Assembly (NCBI RefSeq): GCF_016863115.1
Contig: NZ_BOOG01000036.1
Location: forward strand, 17,256-81,255
Reading direction: 5' to 3'
DNA length: 64,000 nt
DNA from: Sphaerimonospora thailandensis
Lineage (GTDB): Bacteria; Actinomycetota; Actinomycetes; Streptosporangiales; Streptosporangiaceae
Each line of letters starts with the position of its first letter. Positions within the stretch are counted from its first letter, which is position 1. Below the pieces are notes generated by a model. It was not told the DNA's origin, searched no databases, and was given only the letters and a program-made list of their open reading frames with translations. A program made the position numbers and the translations under genes. Shown in pieces: positions 16,883 through 26,536 of this stretch.

Positions 16883-18174
16883 CTGGCGACCACGGCCTCC
16901 GGTGCGCCGAACTCCTGGAACGCGATGGCCTTCTCGATCGGGTAGTGCTCGCGGCCCAGCAGCTCGCGGATGATCCACGAGTTGCGGTACGGCCCCATGC
17001 CCAGGTCGGGGGAGGTGACGCTGTGCGTGTGCGTCCCGCCGTTCTGCAGGAAGATCCCGCGGCCGGTGACGTCGATGCTGTAGTTCCTGGCGACGTCGAC
17101 GCGGCCGTGCCGGTCCCATCGGATGCGGTCGCGCACCGGCTCCAGAAAGGCGGGCGGCTGGTAGCGGTAGCCGGTGGCCAGCACAAGTCCCTGGGTGACC
17201 AGCGAGAAATCGCGCTCCTGCTCCTCGTGGCGTAGTCGCAGTGTGTATTCGCCGTTGCCGTACGAGGCGCCGCGTAGCGCGGTGTTGGTCATCAGCCGGG
17301 TGGGGATCGGGCCGCCGACGGTCTTCTGGTAGAGCAGGTCGAAGATGTCGTTGATGAGCTCCGCGTCGATGCCCTTGTAGAGCCCCTTCTGCTCGGTTTC
17401 GAGCCGATATCGGGTGTCCTCGGGCAGCGCGTGGAAGTAGTCCACGTACTCGGGGGAGGTCATCTCCAGGGTGAGCTTGGTGTACTCCAGCGGGAAGAAC
17501 CGCGGCGACCTGGTCACCCAGTTGAGGCGGTAGCCGTACGACTCGATGTCGGCGAGCAGATCGCGGTAGATCTCCGCCGCGCTCTGGCCGCTGCCGACGA
17601 CGGTGATGCTGTCCTTGGCCCGCAGCGACTCCCTGGCGTCCAGGTAGCCGGCGCTGTGGACGAGGTCGCCGCCCAGGCCGGCGCACCCGTCGGGGAGGTG
17701 CGGCGGCGTGCCGGTGCCGAGGACGAGCCGCCGGGCCCGGTGCTCGGTCGTCTCTCCGGTGTCGGTCCTGGTCGCGCGTACGACGTAGCAGCCGTCGGCC
17801 GTCTCGTACGTCACCGACGTCACCTCGTGCTGGAAGCGGATGGTGCGGAGCTTGGCGGCGGCCCAGCGGCAGTACGCGACGTACTCCCCGCGCAGCTGGT
17901 AGAAGATCTCGCGGATGTAGAAGGGGTAGAGGCGCCCGGTCTCCTTCAGATAGTTGAGGAACGAGTAGGGGGAGGTCGGGTCGGCCAGCGTGACCAGGTC
18001 GGCGATGAACGGGGTCTGCATCGTCGCCGAGTCGAGCAGCATCCCCGGGTGCCAGTCGAAGTCGGGTTTCCGCTCCAGGAACAGCCCGCCGAGCTCGTCG
18101 ATCGGCTCGGTCAGGCAGGCCAGGCCCAGGTTGTACGGGCCGAGCCCGATCGCGATGAAGTCATGCGTGGACAT
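16879..18174 (-). CDS. desB: L-lysine/cadaverine N-hydroxylating monooxygenase
   Basis: A 431-aa flavin monooxygenase of the IucD/SidA/PvdA family that hydroxylates the terminal amine of cadaverine, using FAD, NADPH and oxygen. The FAD motif is [14 protein letters not shown], the substrate region includes [20 protein letters not shown], the NADPH motif is [15 protein letters not shown] and a C-terminal ATGYRY motif is present. Start ATG 18174 lies 31 bp after desA; the stop overlaps desC. The neighbouring lysine decarboxylase argues for cadaverine as substrate. Confidence 0.95.
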   Translation of the reverse strand: MSTHDFIAIGLGPYNLGLACLTEPIDELGGLFLERKPDFDWHPGMLLDSATMQTPFIADLVTLADPTSPYSFLNYLKETGRLYPFYIREIFYQLRGEYVAYCRWAAAKLRTIRFQHEVTSVTYETADGCYVVRATRTDTGETTEHRARRLVLGTGTPPHLPDGCAGLGGDLVHSAGYLDARESLRAKDSITVVGSGQSAAEIYRDLLADIESYGYRLNWVTRSPRFFPLEYTKLTLEMTSPEYVDYFHALPEDTRYRLETEQKGLYKGIDAELINDIFDLLYQKTVGGPIPTRLMTNTALRGASYGNGEYTLRLRHEEQERDFSLVTQGLVLATGYRYQPPAFLEPVRDRIRWDRHGRVDVARNYSIDVTGRGIFLQNGGTHTHSVTSPDLGMGPYRNSWIIRELLGREHYPIEKAIAFQEFGAPEAVVAR

Positions 18175-18205
18175 GCGTCTCTCCGGTTGGGGGACAGCAG
18201 CGGAT

Positions 18206-19657
18206 TCAACGGGCGTGCGCCGGGATCCGGGCGTCGACGTACCGCTCGGCGTGACCGGCGAGGAGACCGAGGACGTGCGCGATGTCGTCCGGCGTGGTCT
18301 CCGGGTTGAGCAGCGTGAGCTTCAGGTAGTGGCGGCCGTCGACCCGGGTGCCCGCGACGAGGGCCTCACCCGAGGCGGCCAGCGCCTCCCTGGCGTACAG
18401 GTTCGCCTCGTCGGCAAGGCCGATGTTTTTCGGCAGGTAGCGGAACACGACCGTGCTGAGCTGTGACTTCGTGACGACCTCGAAGCGGGGGTCGGCGGCC
18501 AGCAGGGCCCAGGCGTCCGCCGCGAGATCCACCACCCGGTCGAAGAGCTCGCCGACCGCGTCCGGGCCCATGATGCGCAGCGTCAGCCACAGCTTGAGCG
18601 CGTCGAAGCGGCGGGTGGTCTGCAGGCTCTTGTCCACCTGGTTCGGGGTACGCTGCCCGGCCGGGTTGAGGTAGTCGGCGTGGTAGGTCGCGTGCCGCAG
18701 CACCGCGCCGTCGCGCACCAGCACCGCGCTCGAACTCACCGGCTGGAAGAAGGACTTGTGGAAGTCGACGGTGACCGAGTCGGCGCGCTCGATGCCGTCG
18801 AGCAGATGCCGCCGGGTGGGGGAGGCCAGCAGCCCGCAGCCGTACGCCGCGTCCACGTGCAGCCACACCCCGTCCTGCGCACACAGGTCGGCGATCTCCG
18901 GCAGCGGGTCGATCGAGCCGAAGTCGGTCGTCCCGGCCGTGGCGACCACGGCCATGACGGGCCGGTCCTCCCGGCGGCAGCGGTCGAGATCCCGGGCGAG
19001 CGCGTCGGGCCGCATCCGCCGGTCGGCGTCGGTCGCCACCTCGATGACGGCGTCCGGGCCGAGGCCGAGCAGTTTCGCCGCCTTCCGCACGCTGAAGTGC
19101 CCGGCCGCCGAGGTGATCACCACGGCCCGCCCGCAGGCCGGCGTCTCCTCCCGGGCGAGCAGCAGGGCCTGCAGGTTCGACTGGGTGCCGCCGCTGGTGA
19201 ACACCCCGTCGGCGTACGGCCCGAGGCCGAGCCGCCCGGCCGTCCAGTCGATCAGCCTGCGCTCGATGAGGGTGGCGCCCGCGCTCTGGTCCCAGGTGTC
19301 GAGTGAGGAGTTGACCGCGCTGAGCACCGCCTCGCCGAGCAGCGCCGGGATCACCACCGGGCAGTTGAGGTGCGCCAGATAGCGGGGGTGATGGAAGTAG
19401 ACGGCGTCGCGCAGGTAGACCTCCTCCAGCTCGTCGAGGGCGGCGGCGGTGTCGTGCAGCGGCCGGTCCAGGTCGACGGCGGAGATCTCGTGGGCCAGCG
19501 GAGCGGGGGACACCCCGCTGAACGGCCGTTCCGTACGGCCGACCCGCGAGGCCACCCGGTCGATCCCGTCGACGAGGGCCCGCCGGTAGTGGTTCAGGTT
19601 GCGGTCGTTGAAGAGGTACGGCCTGGCGGCGTCGACGGGCTGCCCGTCCACGGTCAT
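18206..19657 (-). CDS. desA: PLP-dependent lysine decarboxylase (DesA-type)
   Basis: A 483-aa group II PLP decarboxylase giving cadaverine from lysine, the first step of desferrioxamine synthesis. Key sites: [48 protein letters not shown] (cofactor-binding Asp) and [15 protein letters not shown], which holds the Schiff-base Lys. The ATG at 19657 overlaps the binding-protein stop (ATGA). Sequence and context separate it from aromatic or glutamate decarboxylases of the same fold. Confidence 0.94.
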   Translation of the reverse strand: MTVDGQPVDAARPYLFNDRNLNHYRRALVDGIDRVASRVGRTERPFSGVSPAPLAHEISAVDLDRPLHDTAAALDELEEVYLRDAVYFHHPRYLAHLNCPVVIPALLGEAVLSAVNSSLDTWDQSAGATLIERRLIDWTAGRLGLGPYADGVFTSGGTQSNLQALLLAREETPACGRAVVITSAAGHFSVRKAAKLLGLGPDAVIEVATDADRRMRPDALARDLDRCRREDRPVMAVVATAGTTDFGSIDPLPEIADLCAQDGVWLHVDAAYGCGLLASPTRRHLLDGIERADSVTVDFHKSFFQPVSSSAVLVRDGAVLRHATYHADYLNPAGQRTPNQVDKSLQTTRRFDALKLWLTLRIMGPDAVGELFDRVVDLAADAWALLAADPRFEVVTKSQLSTVVFRYLPKNIGLADEANLYAREALAASGEALVAGTRVDGRHYLKLTLLNPETTPDDIAHVLGLLAGHAERYVDARIPAHAR

Positions 19658-20736
19658 GATCCGTCGGCCTTCTTGGCGTTCTGAATGGCCGTGGCGAGGT
19701 TCTCCAGCTGGGGCGCGAAGCCCGCGTAGGAGAAGCGGGGCACGGAGTCCCAGGGGGTGATCTGGTTGGCCTTGACGGCGGGGAGCTCGGCCCAGGCGGG
19801 CTTGGCCGCGAGAGCGTCGGGCTGCAGGGCCGTGCCGCGAGCGTCGAGCAGGATCAGGTCGGCGTGGTACTTGTCGGCGTTCTCCCAGCTCAGGCTCTCG
19901 AAGTAGCCGCCGTCGTCGAGCTTGTCCGGCTTGACGAAGTCGACGCCGAGCTCGGCGAAATACTTCAGGTCGGCGGCGACCTCGGGGTTGGACGCATACA
20001 GCAGGTCGGGGCTGCCGGAGGCGGCCATGACCTTGATCCCGGGGTTGGCGGCCACCGCCTTGCGCAGCTTCTCGGCCGCGGCGTCGAACCGGGCCTTGGC
20101 CTCGGTCACCTTGGGGGCGTCGAGATCGGCGCCGAGGGAGGCGGCCAGCTCGGCGTAGCGCTTGATCGGCTCGGTGATCGGAACCCGTGCGACGTTGACG
20201 GCCACGGTGGGGGCCAGCTTGAGGATCTTGTCCTTGCTCTCGTCGGGGACGTACCACAGCGCCCCGGGGTCGTACATGTGGGTGACGAGAAGTTCCGGCC
20301 GCAGGGCCGCGTACTTCTCGATGTTGAACTCGCCCCACACGTTGCCGAGGATCGTCACCTTGTTCACGTCCAGGTCGCCCGCCTGAGGCTCGGCCGTGCC
20401 GTCCGCCTTCTTCGTCTCGCCGAAGACGCCGACGATCTTCTGGTCGAGGCCGAAATCGGCGAGGGCCGCCGCGGTGCCGGTGAAGGCGACGACACGCGAC
20501 GGGGTGGCGGCGGCGGTGACCGTCTCCTTGCGGTCGTCGGTGAACGACCAGCTCCCGCCGCCCTCGGCGGAGGCGGACGACGATGCGGACGCCGACGTCC
20601 CCGCGCCGCTCGTTCCGCCGTTCGTTCCGCCGCAGGCCGTGAGCAGGACGCCGAGGGCGGCGGCGCCGCCCAGGGCCAGCAGGCGCCGGCGGGAGGACCG
20701 CGTGGTGATCATCGTGCGAGATGTGGGATGCGGCAT
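19654..20736 (-). CDS. Iron-siderophore ABC transporter substrate-binding lipoprotein
   Basis: A 360-aa cluster A-II metal-chelate binding protein, first gene of the biosynthetic operon. The N-terminus has twin arginines (RSSRRRLLALGG), a hydrophobic core and lipobox LLTACGG, then a Gly/Ser linker. The binding domain shows TPSRVVAFTGTAAALADFGL and KYAALRPELLVTHMYDP. It should deliver ferric siderophore to the FecCD permeases encoded on the other side of the divergent promoter. The iron boxes at 20768-20819 lie directly upstream. It corresponds in position to DesE-type receptors. Confidence 0.93.
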   Translation of the reverse strand: MPHPTSRTMITTRSSRRRLLALGGAAALGVLLTACGGTNGGTSGAGTSASASSSASAEGGGSWSFTDDRKETVTAAATPSRVVAFTGTAAALADFGLDQKIVGVFGETKKADGTAEPQAGDLDVNKVTILGNVWGEFNIEKYAALRPELLVTHMYDPGALWYVPDESKDKILKLAPTVAVNVARVPITEPIKRYAELAASLGADLDAPKVTEAKARFDAAAEKLRKAVAANPGIKVMAASGSPDLLYASNPEVAADLKYFAELGVDFVKPDKLDDGGYFESLSWENADKYHADLILLDARGTALQPDALAAKPAWAELPAVKANQITPWDSVPRFSYAGFAPQLENLATAIQNAKKADGS

Positions 20737-20767
20737 AGGTGATTCAGTCCTTCTCGTGGCGGAGCTT

Positions 20768-20786
20768 TTTGGTTAGCCTTACCTAA
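20768..20786. promoter_or_regulatory. IdeR/DmdR iron box 1
   Basis: On the minus strand this reads TTAGGTAAGGCTAACCAAA, which differs from the actinobacterial consensus TTAGGTTAGGCTAACCTAA at two of 19 positions. It lies 31 bp upstream of the binding-protein start and so can block the leftward siderophore operon when iron is plentiful. Confidence 0.85.
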
Positions 20787-20800
20787 TGACGATCACATTT

Positions 20801-20819
20801 TTAGGGTAACCTAACCTAA
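20801..20819. promoter_or_regulatory. IdeR/DmdR iron box 2
   Basis: TTAGGGTAACCTAACCTAA matches the 19-bp consensus at 16 positions. It lies 52 bp upstream of the first FecCD start and 33 bp from box 1 (three helical turns, start to start). The two boxes together cover the divergent promoter and should shut both operons in iron-replete cells. Confidence 0.85.
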
Positions 20820-20871
20820 GTTGTCCAACCAGGCCCACACAGAGTCCCCCCGCCCTCCTGGAGTCCCCGAC

Positions 20872-21948
20872 ATGGTCGTAACCGAGTCCGCCCAGGTCAC
20901 GGGGGCTGTGTCGGCGGCGCAAGCCGTACCGATGACAAAGCCGGCGGGAACGCGGAACGCGGTGCGCGCGGCCGGTCTGGTGGTCGCGGTGCTCGTGCTT
21001 CTCGCCGTCCTCGTGCTCAGCGTCGGGCTCGGGGCCAGGCAGCTGTCCGTCGGCGAGGTCTGGCACGGGCTCTTCGGCGACCACTCGGCCGCCTCGACCG
21101 TGGTGCGGGAGATGCGGCTGCCGCGCACCCTGCTCGGGCTGCTCGTGGGCGCGGCGCTGGGCGTGGCGGGCGGGGTGATGCAGGCGCTGACCCGTAACCC
21201 GCTCGCCGATCCGGGACTGCTGGGGATCAACGCGGGCGCCTCGGCCGCGGTGGCCACGGCCACCGGACTCCTGGGAATGGCCGCGTTCGAGAGCTATGTG
21301 TGGTTCGCGCTGGCCGGTGCGGCGGCCGTCTCGGTGCTGGTCTACGTGGTCGGCGGCGGACGCGGCGCGACCCCGGCCCGGCTGACGCTGGCGGGCGCCG
21401 CGCTCAACGCCGCGCTCTTCTCGTACGTCAGCGCGATGATGCTGCTCGACAGCGGATCGCTGGAGAAGATGCGTTTCTGGACGGTCGGCTCGCTGGCGAG
21501 CGCACCGGCCGCGACGGTGGTCGCGATGCTGCCGTTCGTCGCGACGGGGCTGGTCCTCGCCCTGGCGCTGGCCCGGTCGCTCAACGCCCTCGCGCTCGGT
21601 GACGACTCCGCCCGCGCGCTGGGCGTCCGGCCCGCCGGGGTGCGCGTCGCCGCCATGGTGGCCGTGACGCTGCTGTGCGGGGCGGCCACCGCGGCCTGCG
21701 GTCCGATCGTCTTCGTCGGCCTGATGGTGCCCCATCTCGTCCGAGCGCTGACCGGCCCCGACCTGCGCTGGCTGCTCCCCTACTGCGCGGTGCTCGCGCC
21801 CGTGCTCCTGCTCGGCGCGGACGTGCTCGGCCGGGTGCTCGGCAGGCCGGGTGAGCTGCAGGTGGGGATCGTGACGGCGGTGCTCGGCGGCCCGTTCTTC
21901 CTGTACTTCGCCCGGCGGGCCCGGATAGCGCGGATGGCGCGGACATGA
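20872..21948 (+). CDS. FecCD-family ferric-siderophore ABC permease (first)
   Basis: A 358-aa membrane protein with about ten transmembrane segments. Family marks: RLPRTLLGLLVGAALGVAGG, MQALTRNPLADPGLLGINAGAS and ACGPIVFVGLMVPHLVRAL. ATG 20872 is chosen because GGAG lies about nine bases upstream; an in-frame TTG at 20821 abuts the iron box and is unlikely. The stop overlaps the next permease start as ATGA. With the second permease it forms the channel of a vitamin B12/ferrisiderophore-type importer. Confidence 0.93.
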   Translation: MVVTESAQVTGAVSAAQAVPMTKPAGTRNAVRAAGLVVAVLVLLAVLVLSVGLGARQLSVGEVWHGLFGDHSAASTVVREMRLPRTLLGLLVGAALGVAGGVMQALTRNPLADPGLLGINAGASAAVATATGLLGMAAFESYVWFALAGAAAVSVLVYVVGGGRGATPARLTLAGAALNAALFSYVSAMMLLDSGSLEKMRFWTVGSLASAPAATVVAMLPFVATGLVLALALARSLNALALGDDSARALGVRPAGVRVAAMVAVTLLCGAATAACGPIVFVGLMVPHLVRALTGPDLRWLLPYCAVLAPVLLLGADVLGRVLGRPGELQVGIVTAVLGGPFFLYFARRARIARMART

Positions 21949-22973
21949 GCGTCGTACGCCTCCCGGGGGACCGTTCCGTACGGTTCCACCCTCGGACGCT
22001 GGCCGTGGGAACCGGCTGCGCGCTGCTGGCGCTCGCCGTCGGCGTGCTGACGATCGGCGACGGCGACTATCCGATGAGCCCGGCGGAGGTCCTGCGTACG
22101 ATCGCCGGCGGCGGCACCGCCGCCCAGGACTTCATCGTCAACGAGCTCCGGCTGCCCCGGGTCGTCACCGCGCTGCTCGTCGGCGCCGCGCTGGCCCTGG
22201 CCGGTGCGCTCTTCCAGTCGCTCGTACGCAACCCGCTGGGCAGCCCCGACATCCTCGGCTTCACCCAGGGCGCGGCGACCGGGGCGCTCGTCGTGGTCGT
22301 CGCGGGCGGCGGCAGCCTGGCACTGGCCGGCGGCGCGGTGCTCGGCGGCACCGTGACCGGCCTCGCGATCTATGCCCTGGCCTGGCGGAACGGCGTGCAC
22401 GGCCAGCGGCTCGTGCTGATCGGCATCGGCACAGCCGCCATCCTCACTGGCGTCAACGGCTATCTGCTGACCCGGGCTCAGCTCATGGAGGCGGCACGAG
22501 CCGTGCTGTGGCTGACCGGCAGCCTCGACGGCCGGGGCTGGGATGACGCCCTGCCGCTGCTGGCGGCGATGGCCGTGCTGGTCCCGGTGGTGCTCCTCGG
22601 CTGCGGCCGGGCGCTGCACATGATCGAGATGGGCGACGACCTGGCGAGCGGCCTCGGCGTCCGGGTCGAACGCGTCCGCCTGACGCTGCTGGCGGCGGCC
22701 GTGCTGCTCGCCTCGCTGGCGGCGGCCGCCGCCGGACCGGTGGCGTTCGTGGCGCTGACCGCGCCGCAGGTGGCCAGGCGGCTGACCGAGGCGCCGGGGC
22801 CGAACCTGCTCGCCTCGATGTGCACGGGCGCGGGCCTGCTGGTGGCGGCCGACTGGGCGGCGCAGCGGCTGTTCGGCGGGCACCAACTCCCGGTCGGCGT
22901 GATCACCGGCGTGCTCGGCGGCGGCTATCTCGTCTGGCTGCTCGCCGTCGAGCGCAGGGCCGGCCGGATATGA
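21945..22973 (+). CDS. FecCD-family ferric-siderophore ABC permease (second)
   Basis: A 342-aa partner permease. It shows ELRLPRVVTALLVGAALALA, FQSLVRNPLGSPDILGFTQ and AAGPVAFVALTAPQVARRLT, all conserved in the second subunit of such importers. Its ATG overlaps the first permease stop and the ATPase gene follows 15 bp later. Confidence 0.93.
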   Translation: MSVVRLPGDRSVRFHPRTLAVGTGCALLALAVGVLTIGDGDYPMSPAEVLRTIAGGGTAAQDFIVNELRLPRVVTALLVGAALALAGALFQSLVRNPLGSPDILGFTQGAATGALVVVVAGGGSLALAGGAVLGGTVTGLAIYALAWRNGVHGQRLVLIGIGTAAILTGVNGYLLTRAQLMEAARAVLWLTGSLDGRGWDDALPLLAAMAVLVPVVLLGCGRALHMIEMGDDLASGLGVRVERVRLTLLAAAVLLASLAAAAAGPVAFVALTAPQVARRLTEAPGPNLLASMCTGAGLLVAADWAAQRLFGGHQLPVGVITGVLGGGYLVWLLAVERRAGRI

Positions 22974-22988
22974 GGGAATCGGGTAGCC

Positions 22989-23831
22989 ATGAGGGTTGAG
23001 GGAATGGAACACGACGGATCATCGTCGCGGCTGGGCGGCAGCGGGCTGACCCTCGCCTACGACAGGCGGGTGATCGCCGAGGAACTGACCGTCGCCATCC
23101 CCGACCGGTCCTTCACCGTCATCGTCGGACCCAACGCGTGCGGCAAGTCCACGCTGCTGCGGGCGTTGTCGCGGACGCTCAAACCGGCGGCCGGAGCCGT
23201 ACTGCTGGACGGGCGGGACATCGCGGCCCTGCCCGCCAAGAAGATCGCCCGCGTCCTGGGCCTGCTGCCCCAGACGTCCATCGCGCCCGAGGGCATCACG
23301 GTCGCCGACCTGGTCGGGCGTGGACGTTATCCACACCAGTCGCTGCTGCGCCAGTGGTCGAGGGAGGACGAACGCGTGACGGGGGAGTCGATGGCGGCGA
23401 CCGGGGTGGCCGATCTCGCCGACCGCCCGGTGGACGAGCTGTCCGGCGGCCAGCGCCAGCGGGTGTGGATCGCGATGGCACTCGCGCAGCAGACGCCGCT
23501 GCTTCTGCTGGACGAGCCGACGACCTACCTCGACATCGCCCACCAGATCGAGATCCTCGACCTGTGCGCGCGGCTGCACGAGGAGGAGGGGCGCACGCTG
23601 GTGGCCGTGCTCCACGACCTCAACCACGCCGCCCGCTACGCCACCCACCTGATCGCGATGCGCGACGGCCGGGTGGTGGCGGCCGGACCGCCGCAGGAGA
23701 TCGTGACCGCCGAGCTGATCCGCGAGGTCTTCCGGCTTCCCTGCCGGGTGATCGACGACCCGGAGACCGGCACCCCGCTCGTCGTCCCCGCGGCCCGTCG
23801 GCGTACCGAACCGGAAGGGGCGATGGCGTGA
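22989..23831 (+). CDS. Ferric-siderophore ABC transporter ATP-binding protein
   Basis: A 280-aa ATPase (FepC/FhuC class). Walker A is VGPNACGKSTLLRALS, the signature is ELSGGQRQRVWIAMALAQQ, Walker B is LLLLDEPTTYLDIAHQIE and the H-loop is VLHDLNHAARYA. ATG 22989 is preceded by GAGGGA 11 bases upstream; a second ATG at 23004 is possible but lacks room for a ribosome-binding site. The stop overlaps the acylase GTG. Confidence 0.93.
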   Translation: MRVEGMEHDGSSSRLGGSGLTLAYDRRVIAEELTVAIPDRSFTVIVGPNACGKSTLLRALSRTLKPAAGAVLLDGRDIAALPAKKIARVLGLLPQTSIAPEGITVADLVGRGRYPHQSLLRQWSREDERVTGESMAATGVADLADRPVDELSGGQRQRVWIAMALAQQTPLLLLDEPTTYLDIAHQIEILDLCARLHEEEGRTLVAVLHDLNHAARYATHLIAMRDGRVVAAGPPQEIVTAELIREVFRLPCRVIDDPETGTPLVVPAARRRTEPEGAMA

Positions 23832-25939
23832 GCATCACCATCTGCCGGGACGCCTGGGGGATCCCGCACCTTCGCGCGGACAGCGCGCTGGAACTCGCCT
23901 TCGCCCAGGGGCGCGTCACCGCGCTGGACCGCGGCTGGCAGATCGAGGTCGAACGGCACCGGGCCGCCGGGACGACCGCCGCCTTCCTCGGCCCCGCCGC
24001 GGTCGGCTGGGACCGGTTCGCCCGGCAGGCCCGGCTGGCGGACACCGCCCGGCGCTGCTTCGACAACCTCGACGCCGGCACCGCCGCCTGGGTGCGTGCG
24101 TACGTGGACGGGGTCGACGCCGGCCTGGCCGAGGGCGCCCGCCGGGCGCCGGAGTTCGCGGCGGTCGGGCTTCGGCCGGGACGGTGGCAGCCCTGGACGC
24201 CGCTGGCCATCTGGCTGTCCCACCACATCCTCTTCGCCGGCTTCCCTGCCAAGCTGTGGCGCGAGGAGGTCGCCCGGCGGCTCGGCCCCGAGGCGATCGG
24301 GCTGTTCGCCTCCGATGGGGCGGCCGTCTCCGGCAGCAACGGCTGGCTCGTGCCCGGTGATCGCACCACCACCGGGCACGCCATCATCGCGGGCGATCCG
24401 CACCGGTTCATCGAGGACCCCGGCGTCTACCAGCAGATCCACCTCGCCTGCCCCGAGTACGACGTGGTGGGGCTGGCCGTGCCCGGCGTCCCCGGCATCC
24501 CCCATTTCGGGCACACCGGCACGGTGGCCTGGGCGATCACCAACGCCATGGCCGACTACCAGGATCTCTACCGTGAACGACTCCGGCGCGGTGCCACGGG
24601 AGTCGAAGCGCTCGGCCCGGGCGGGTGGCGCCCCGCCGCGGCCCACGTCGAGACCATCGAGGTCGCCGGTGCCTCCGAGCCCGTCGAGGTCGAGGTCATC
24701 GAGACCAAGCGCGGCCCCGTCGTGATGGCCGAGCCATACGAACCGGGTGCTGCCGATGCCGCCTGGGAGGCGATCAGCCTCCGCTATCCGCCGCGGGTGC
24801 GCGGGGAGCTCGGGTTCGAGGCGCTGCCCGCCCTGCTCAGGGCGGAGACCGTCGCCGACGTGGACCGGGCGCTCGACCGGTGGGCCGAGCCCGTCAACGT
24901 CGTGCTGGCGGCGGACACCCGCGGCGGGACGCTGCACCGCGTCGCCGGTGCCGTACCGGTCCGGCATCCCGACAACGGCCTGCGCGTCGTGCCGGCCTGG
25001 GACTCCGCGTACGAGTGGCACGGCCGGCACACGCCGATGCCGCGCCGCGTGGTCGACGGCATCACGGTGATGGCGAACCAGCGGGACCTGTCCGAGCCGC
25101 TCGGCGTCGAGTTCGCCGCGCCGCACCGCGCCGACCGGATCCGCCACCTGCTCGAAAGCTCGCCCGGCCCCTGGGCCGTCGAGGACATGGCGGCCGTGCA
25201 CACCGACACCCACCTGGCCTCGGCCGGAGCGCTGCTGGACCTGCTGGCCGGGCTGCACGAGCTCGGCCCGGAGGCCGTACGGCTACGCGACCGGCTGCTG
25301 AGCTGGGACCGCCGGATGGACGCCGACAGCGCCGACGCCCTGGCCTACGCGGAACTGAGGTCGGCGGTGGTACGGCGGCTCGCGGCCCACCCCGCGCTCG
25401 CCGCGCTGAAGGGAATCGGCGGGGCCGCGCCGTACCCGGAGGTCTTCCTGCCGTGGCTCTCCCTGGTCCCCCGCGTCGCGCACGGACTGGGGACGTTGCT
25501 CACCACCGACCCCCTGCCCGACCTGTTGCCCGGGCTGGATCGGACCGGCCTGGTCGAACTGGTGCGGGCGGCCCTCGAGGAGGCGGCATCCCGCGAGACT
25601 GCGAGCAGTTGGGGGGAGGCGCATCGGCTCGTGCCCTGGCGGGCGCTGCCCGCGGGCTCCCTCGATGAACCGCCGGAACGGCCCGGGCTGTCCGGCGACC
25701 ACGACTGCGTGCTGGCGACGTCGAGCATCCCCGGCGTCACCCACCACTGCGCCCGCGGACCCGCCGCGCGCTATGTGTGGGACCTGGCGCGACGTGACGA
25801 CAGCCGGTGGGTGGTCCCGCTCGGCGCCTCCGGCGTACCCGGCGATCCCCACCGGCGCGACCAGCTACCGCTGTGGCTGCGCGGCGAGCTCGTCCCCGTG
25901 ATCACCGACTGGCGTCATCTCACCGAGGAGCGAACGTGA
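23828..25939 (+). CDS. Penicillin-acylase-family Ntn hydrolase without signal peptide
   Basis: A 703-aa precursor of the penicillin acylase/amidase family, which hydrolyses or exchanges an acyl group on an amine and matures by autocleavage. It begins RDAWGIPHLRADS, the usual start of the mature alpha chain, so the export signal seen in secreted relatives is absent and the enzyme should stay cytoplasmic. The predicted beta-chain nucleophile is the Ser of SGSNGWLVPG. The GTG at 23828 overlaps the ATPase stop and its own stop overlaps the acyltransferase start. Its place in an iron-controlled siderophore operon suggests that it supplies an acyl donor, trims acyl groups, or releases iron by hydrolysing the siderophore. 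Similar acylase genes are reported beside some Streptomyces des loci, as far as I recall. Confidence 0.88.
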   Translation: MSITICRDAWGIPHLRADSALELAFAQGRVTALDRGWQIEVERHRAAGTTAAFLGPAAVGWDRFARQARLADTARRCFDNLDAGTAAWVRAYVDGVDAGLAEGARRAPEFAAVGLRPGRWQPWTPLAIWLSHHILFAGFPAKLWREEVARRLGPEAIGLFASDGAAVSGSNGWLVPGDRTTTGHAIIAGDPHRFIEDPGVYQQIHLACPEYDVVGLAVPGVPGIPHFGHTGTVAWAITNAMADYQDLYRERLRRGATGVEALGPGGWRPAAAHVETIEVAGASEPVEVEVIETKRGPVVMAEPYEPGAADAAWEAISLRYPPRVRGELGFEALPALLRAETVADVDRALDRWAEPVNVVLAADTRGGTLHRVAGAVPVRHPDNGLRVVPAWDSAYEWHGRHTPMPRRVVDGITVMANQRDLSEPLGVEFAAPHRADRIRHLLESSPGPWAVEDMAAVHTDTHLASAGALLDLLAGLHELGPEAVRLRDRLLSWDRRMDADSADALAYAELRSAVVRRLAAHPALAALKGIGGAAPYPEVFLPWLSLVPRVAHGLGTLLTTDPLPDLLPGLDRTGLVELVRAALEEAASRETASSWGEAHRLVPWRALPAGSLDEPPERPGLSGDHDCVLATSSIPGVTHHCARGPAARYVWDLARRDDSRWVVPLGASGVPGDPHRRDQLPLWLRGELVPVITDWRHLTEERT

Positions 25940-26508
25940 CCACCGAGTCCCGCAAGGCCGTACACGAGCAGGTGATCGACGGGTTCGGCGCCGTCCGCGT
26001 CGTCCCTGTGGATCCGGTGGCCGACCTCGATCTGATCCATACCTGGGTCACCCAGGAGCGGGCCGGATTCTGGGGGATGCTCGACGCCGATCGCGAGCGG
26101 GTCCTGGAGATCTACACCTATCTGGACGGCCTGAGCACGCACCACGCGTACCTGATCCATCGAGGCGACCGGCCGATCGCGCTCTTCCAGACGTACGAGC
26201 CGGCGCACGATCCGGTCGGCGAGTGCTATGACGTCCAGGCCGGCGACTTCGGCGTCCACCTGCTGGTCGGCCCGGTCGAGGGTGCGACGGAAGCGGGCTT
26301 CACCGGCAACCTGATCTCCGTGATCCTCACCTACGTGCTGGCCGACCCGAGCAGGAAGCGCATCGTGGTCGAGCCGGACGCCCGCAACGCCAAGGTCATC
26401 GCGCGTCTGCTCCGGACCGGTTTCGAGCTCGGACCCGAGATCGACCTACCCGAGAAACGCGCCCGGCTGGCCTTCCTGACCCGGGACGCCATCCGTGCTG
26501 ACAGCTGA
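25936..26508 (+). CDS. Siderophore-type GNAT acyltransferase (second copy)
   Basis: A 190-aa acyltransferase of the RhbD/IucB/DesC type. It shares with desC the stretches LIHTWVTQERAGFWGMLD, AGDFGVHLLVGPVEGATEAG and RKRIVVEPDARNAKVIARL. The GTG at 25936 overlaps the acylase stop, so both are translationally coupled. Two different siderophore acyltransferases in one locus suggest that the final product carries two kinds of acyl group, or that the acylase and this enzyme exchange one. Confidence 0.88.
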   Translation: MTTESRKAVHEQVIDGFGAVRVVPVDPVADLDLIHTWVTQERAGFWGMLDADRERVLEIYTYLDGLSTHHAYLIHRGDRPIALFQTYEPAHDPVGECYDVQAGDFGVHLLVGPVEGATEAGFTGNLISVILTYVLADPSRKRIVVEPDARNAKVIARLLRTGFELGPEIDLPEKRARLAFLTRDAIRADS

Positions 26509-26536
26509 TCCGATGTGTTCTGACAGGAGAAAAGCA

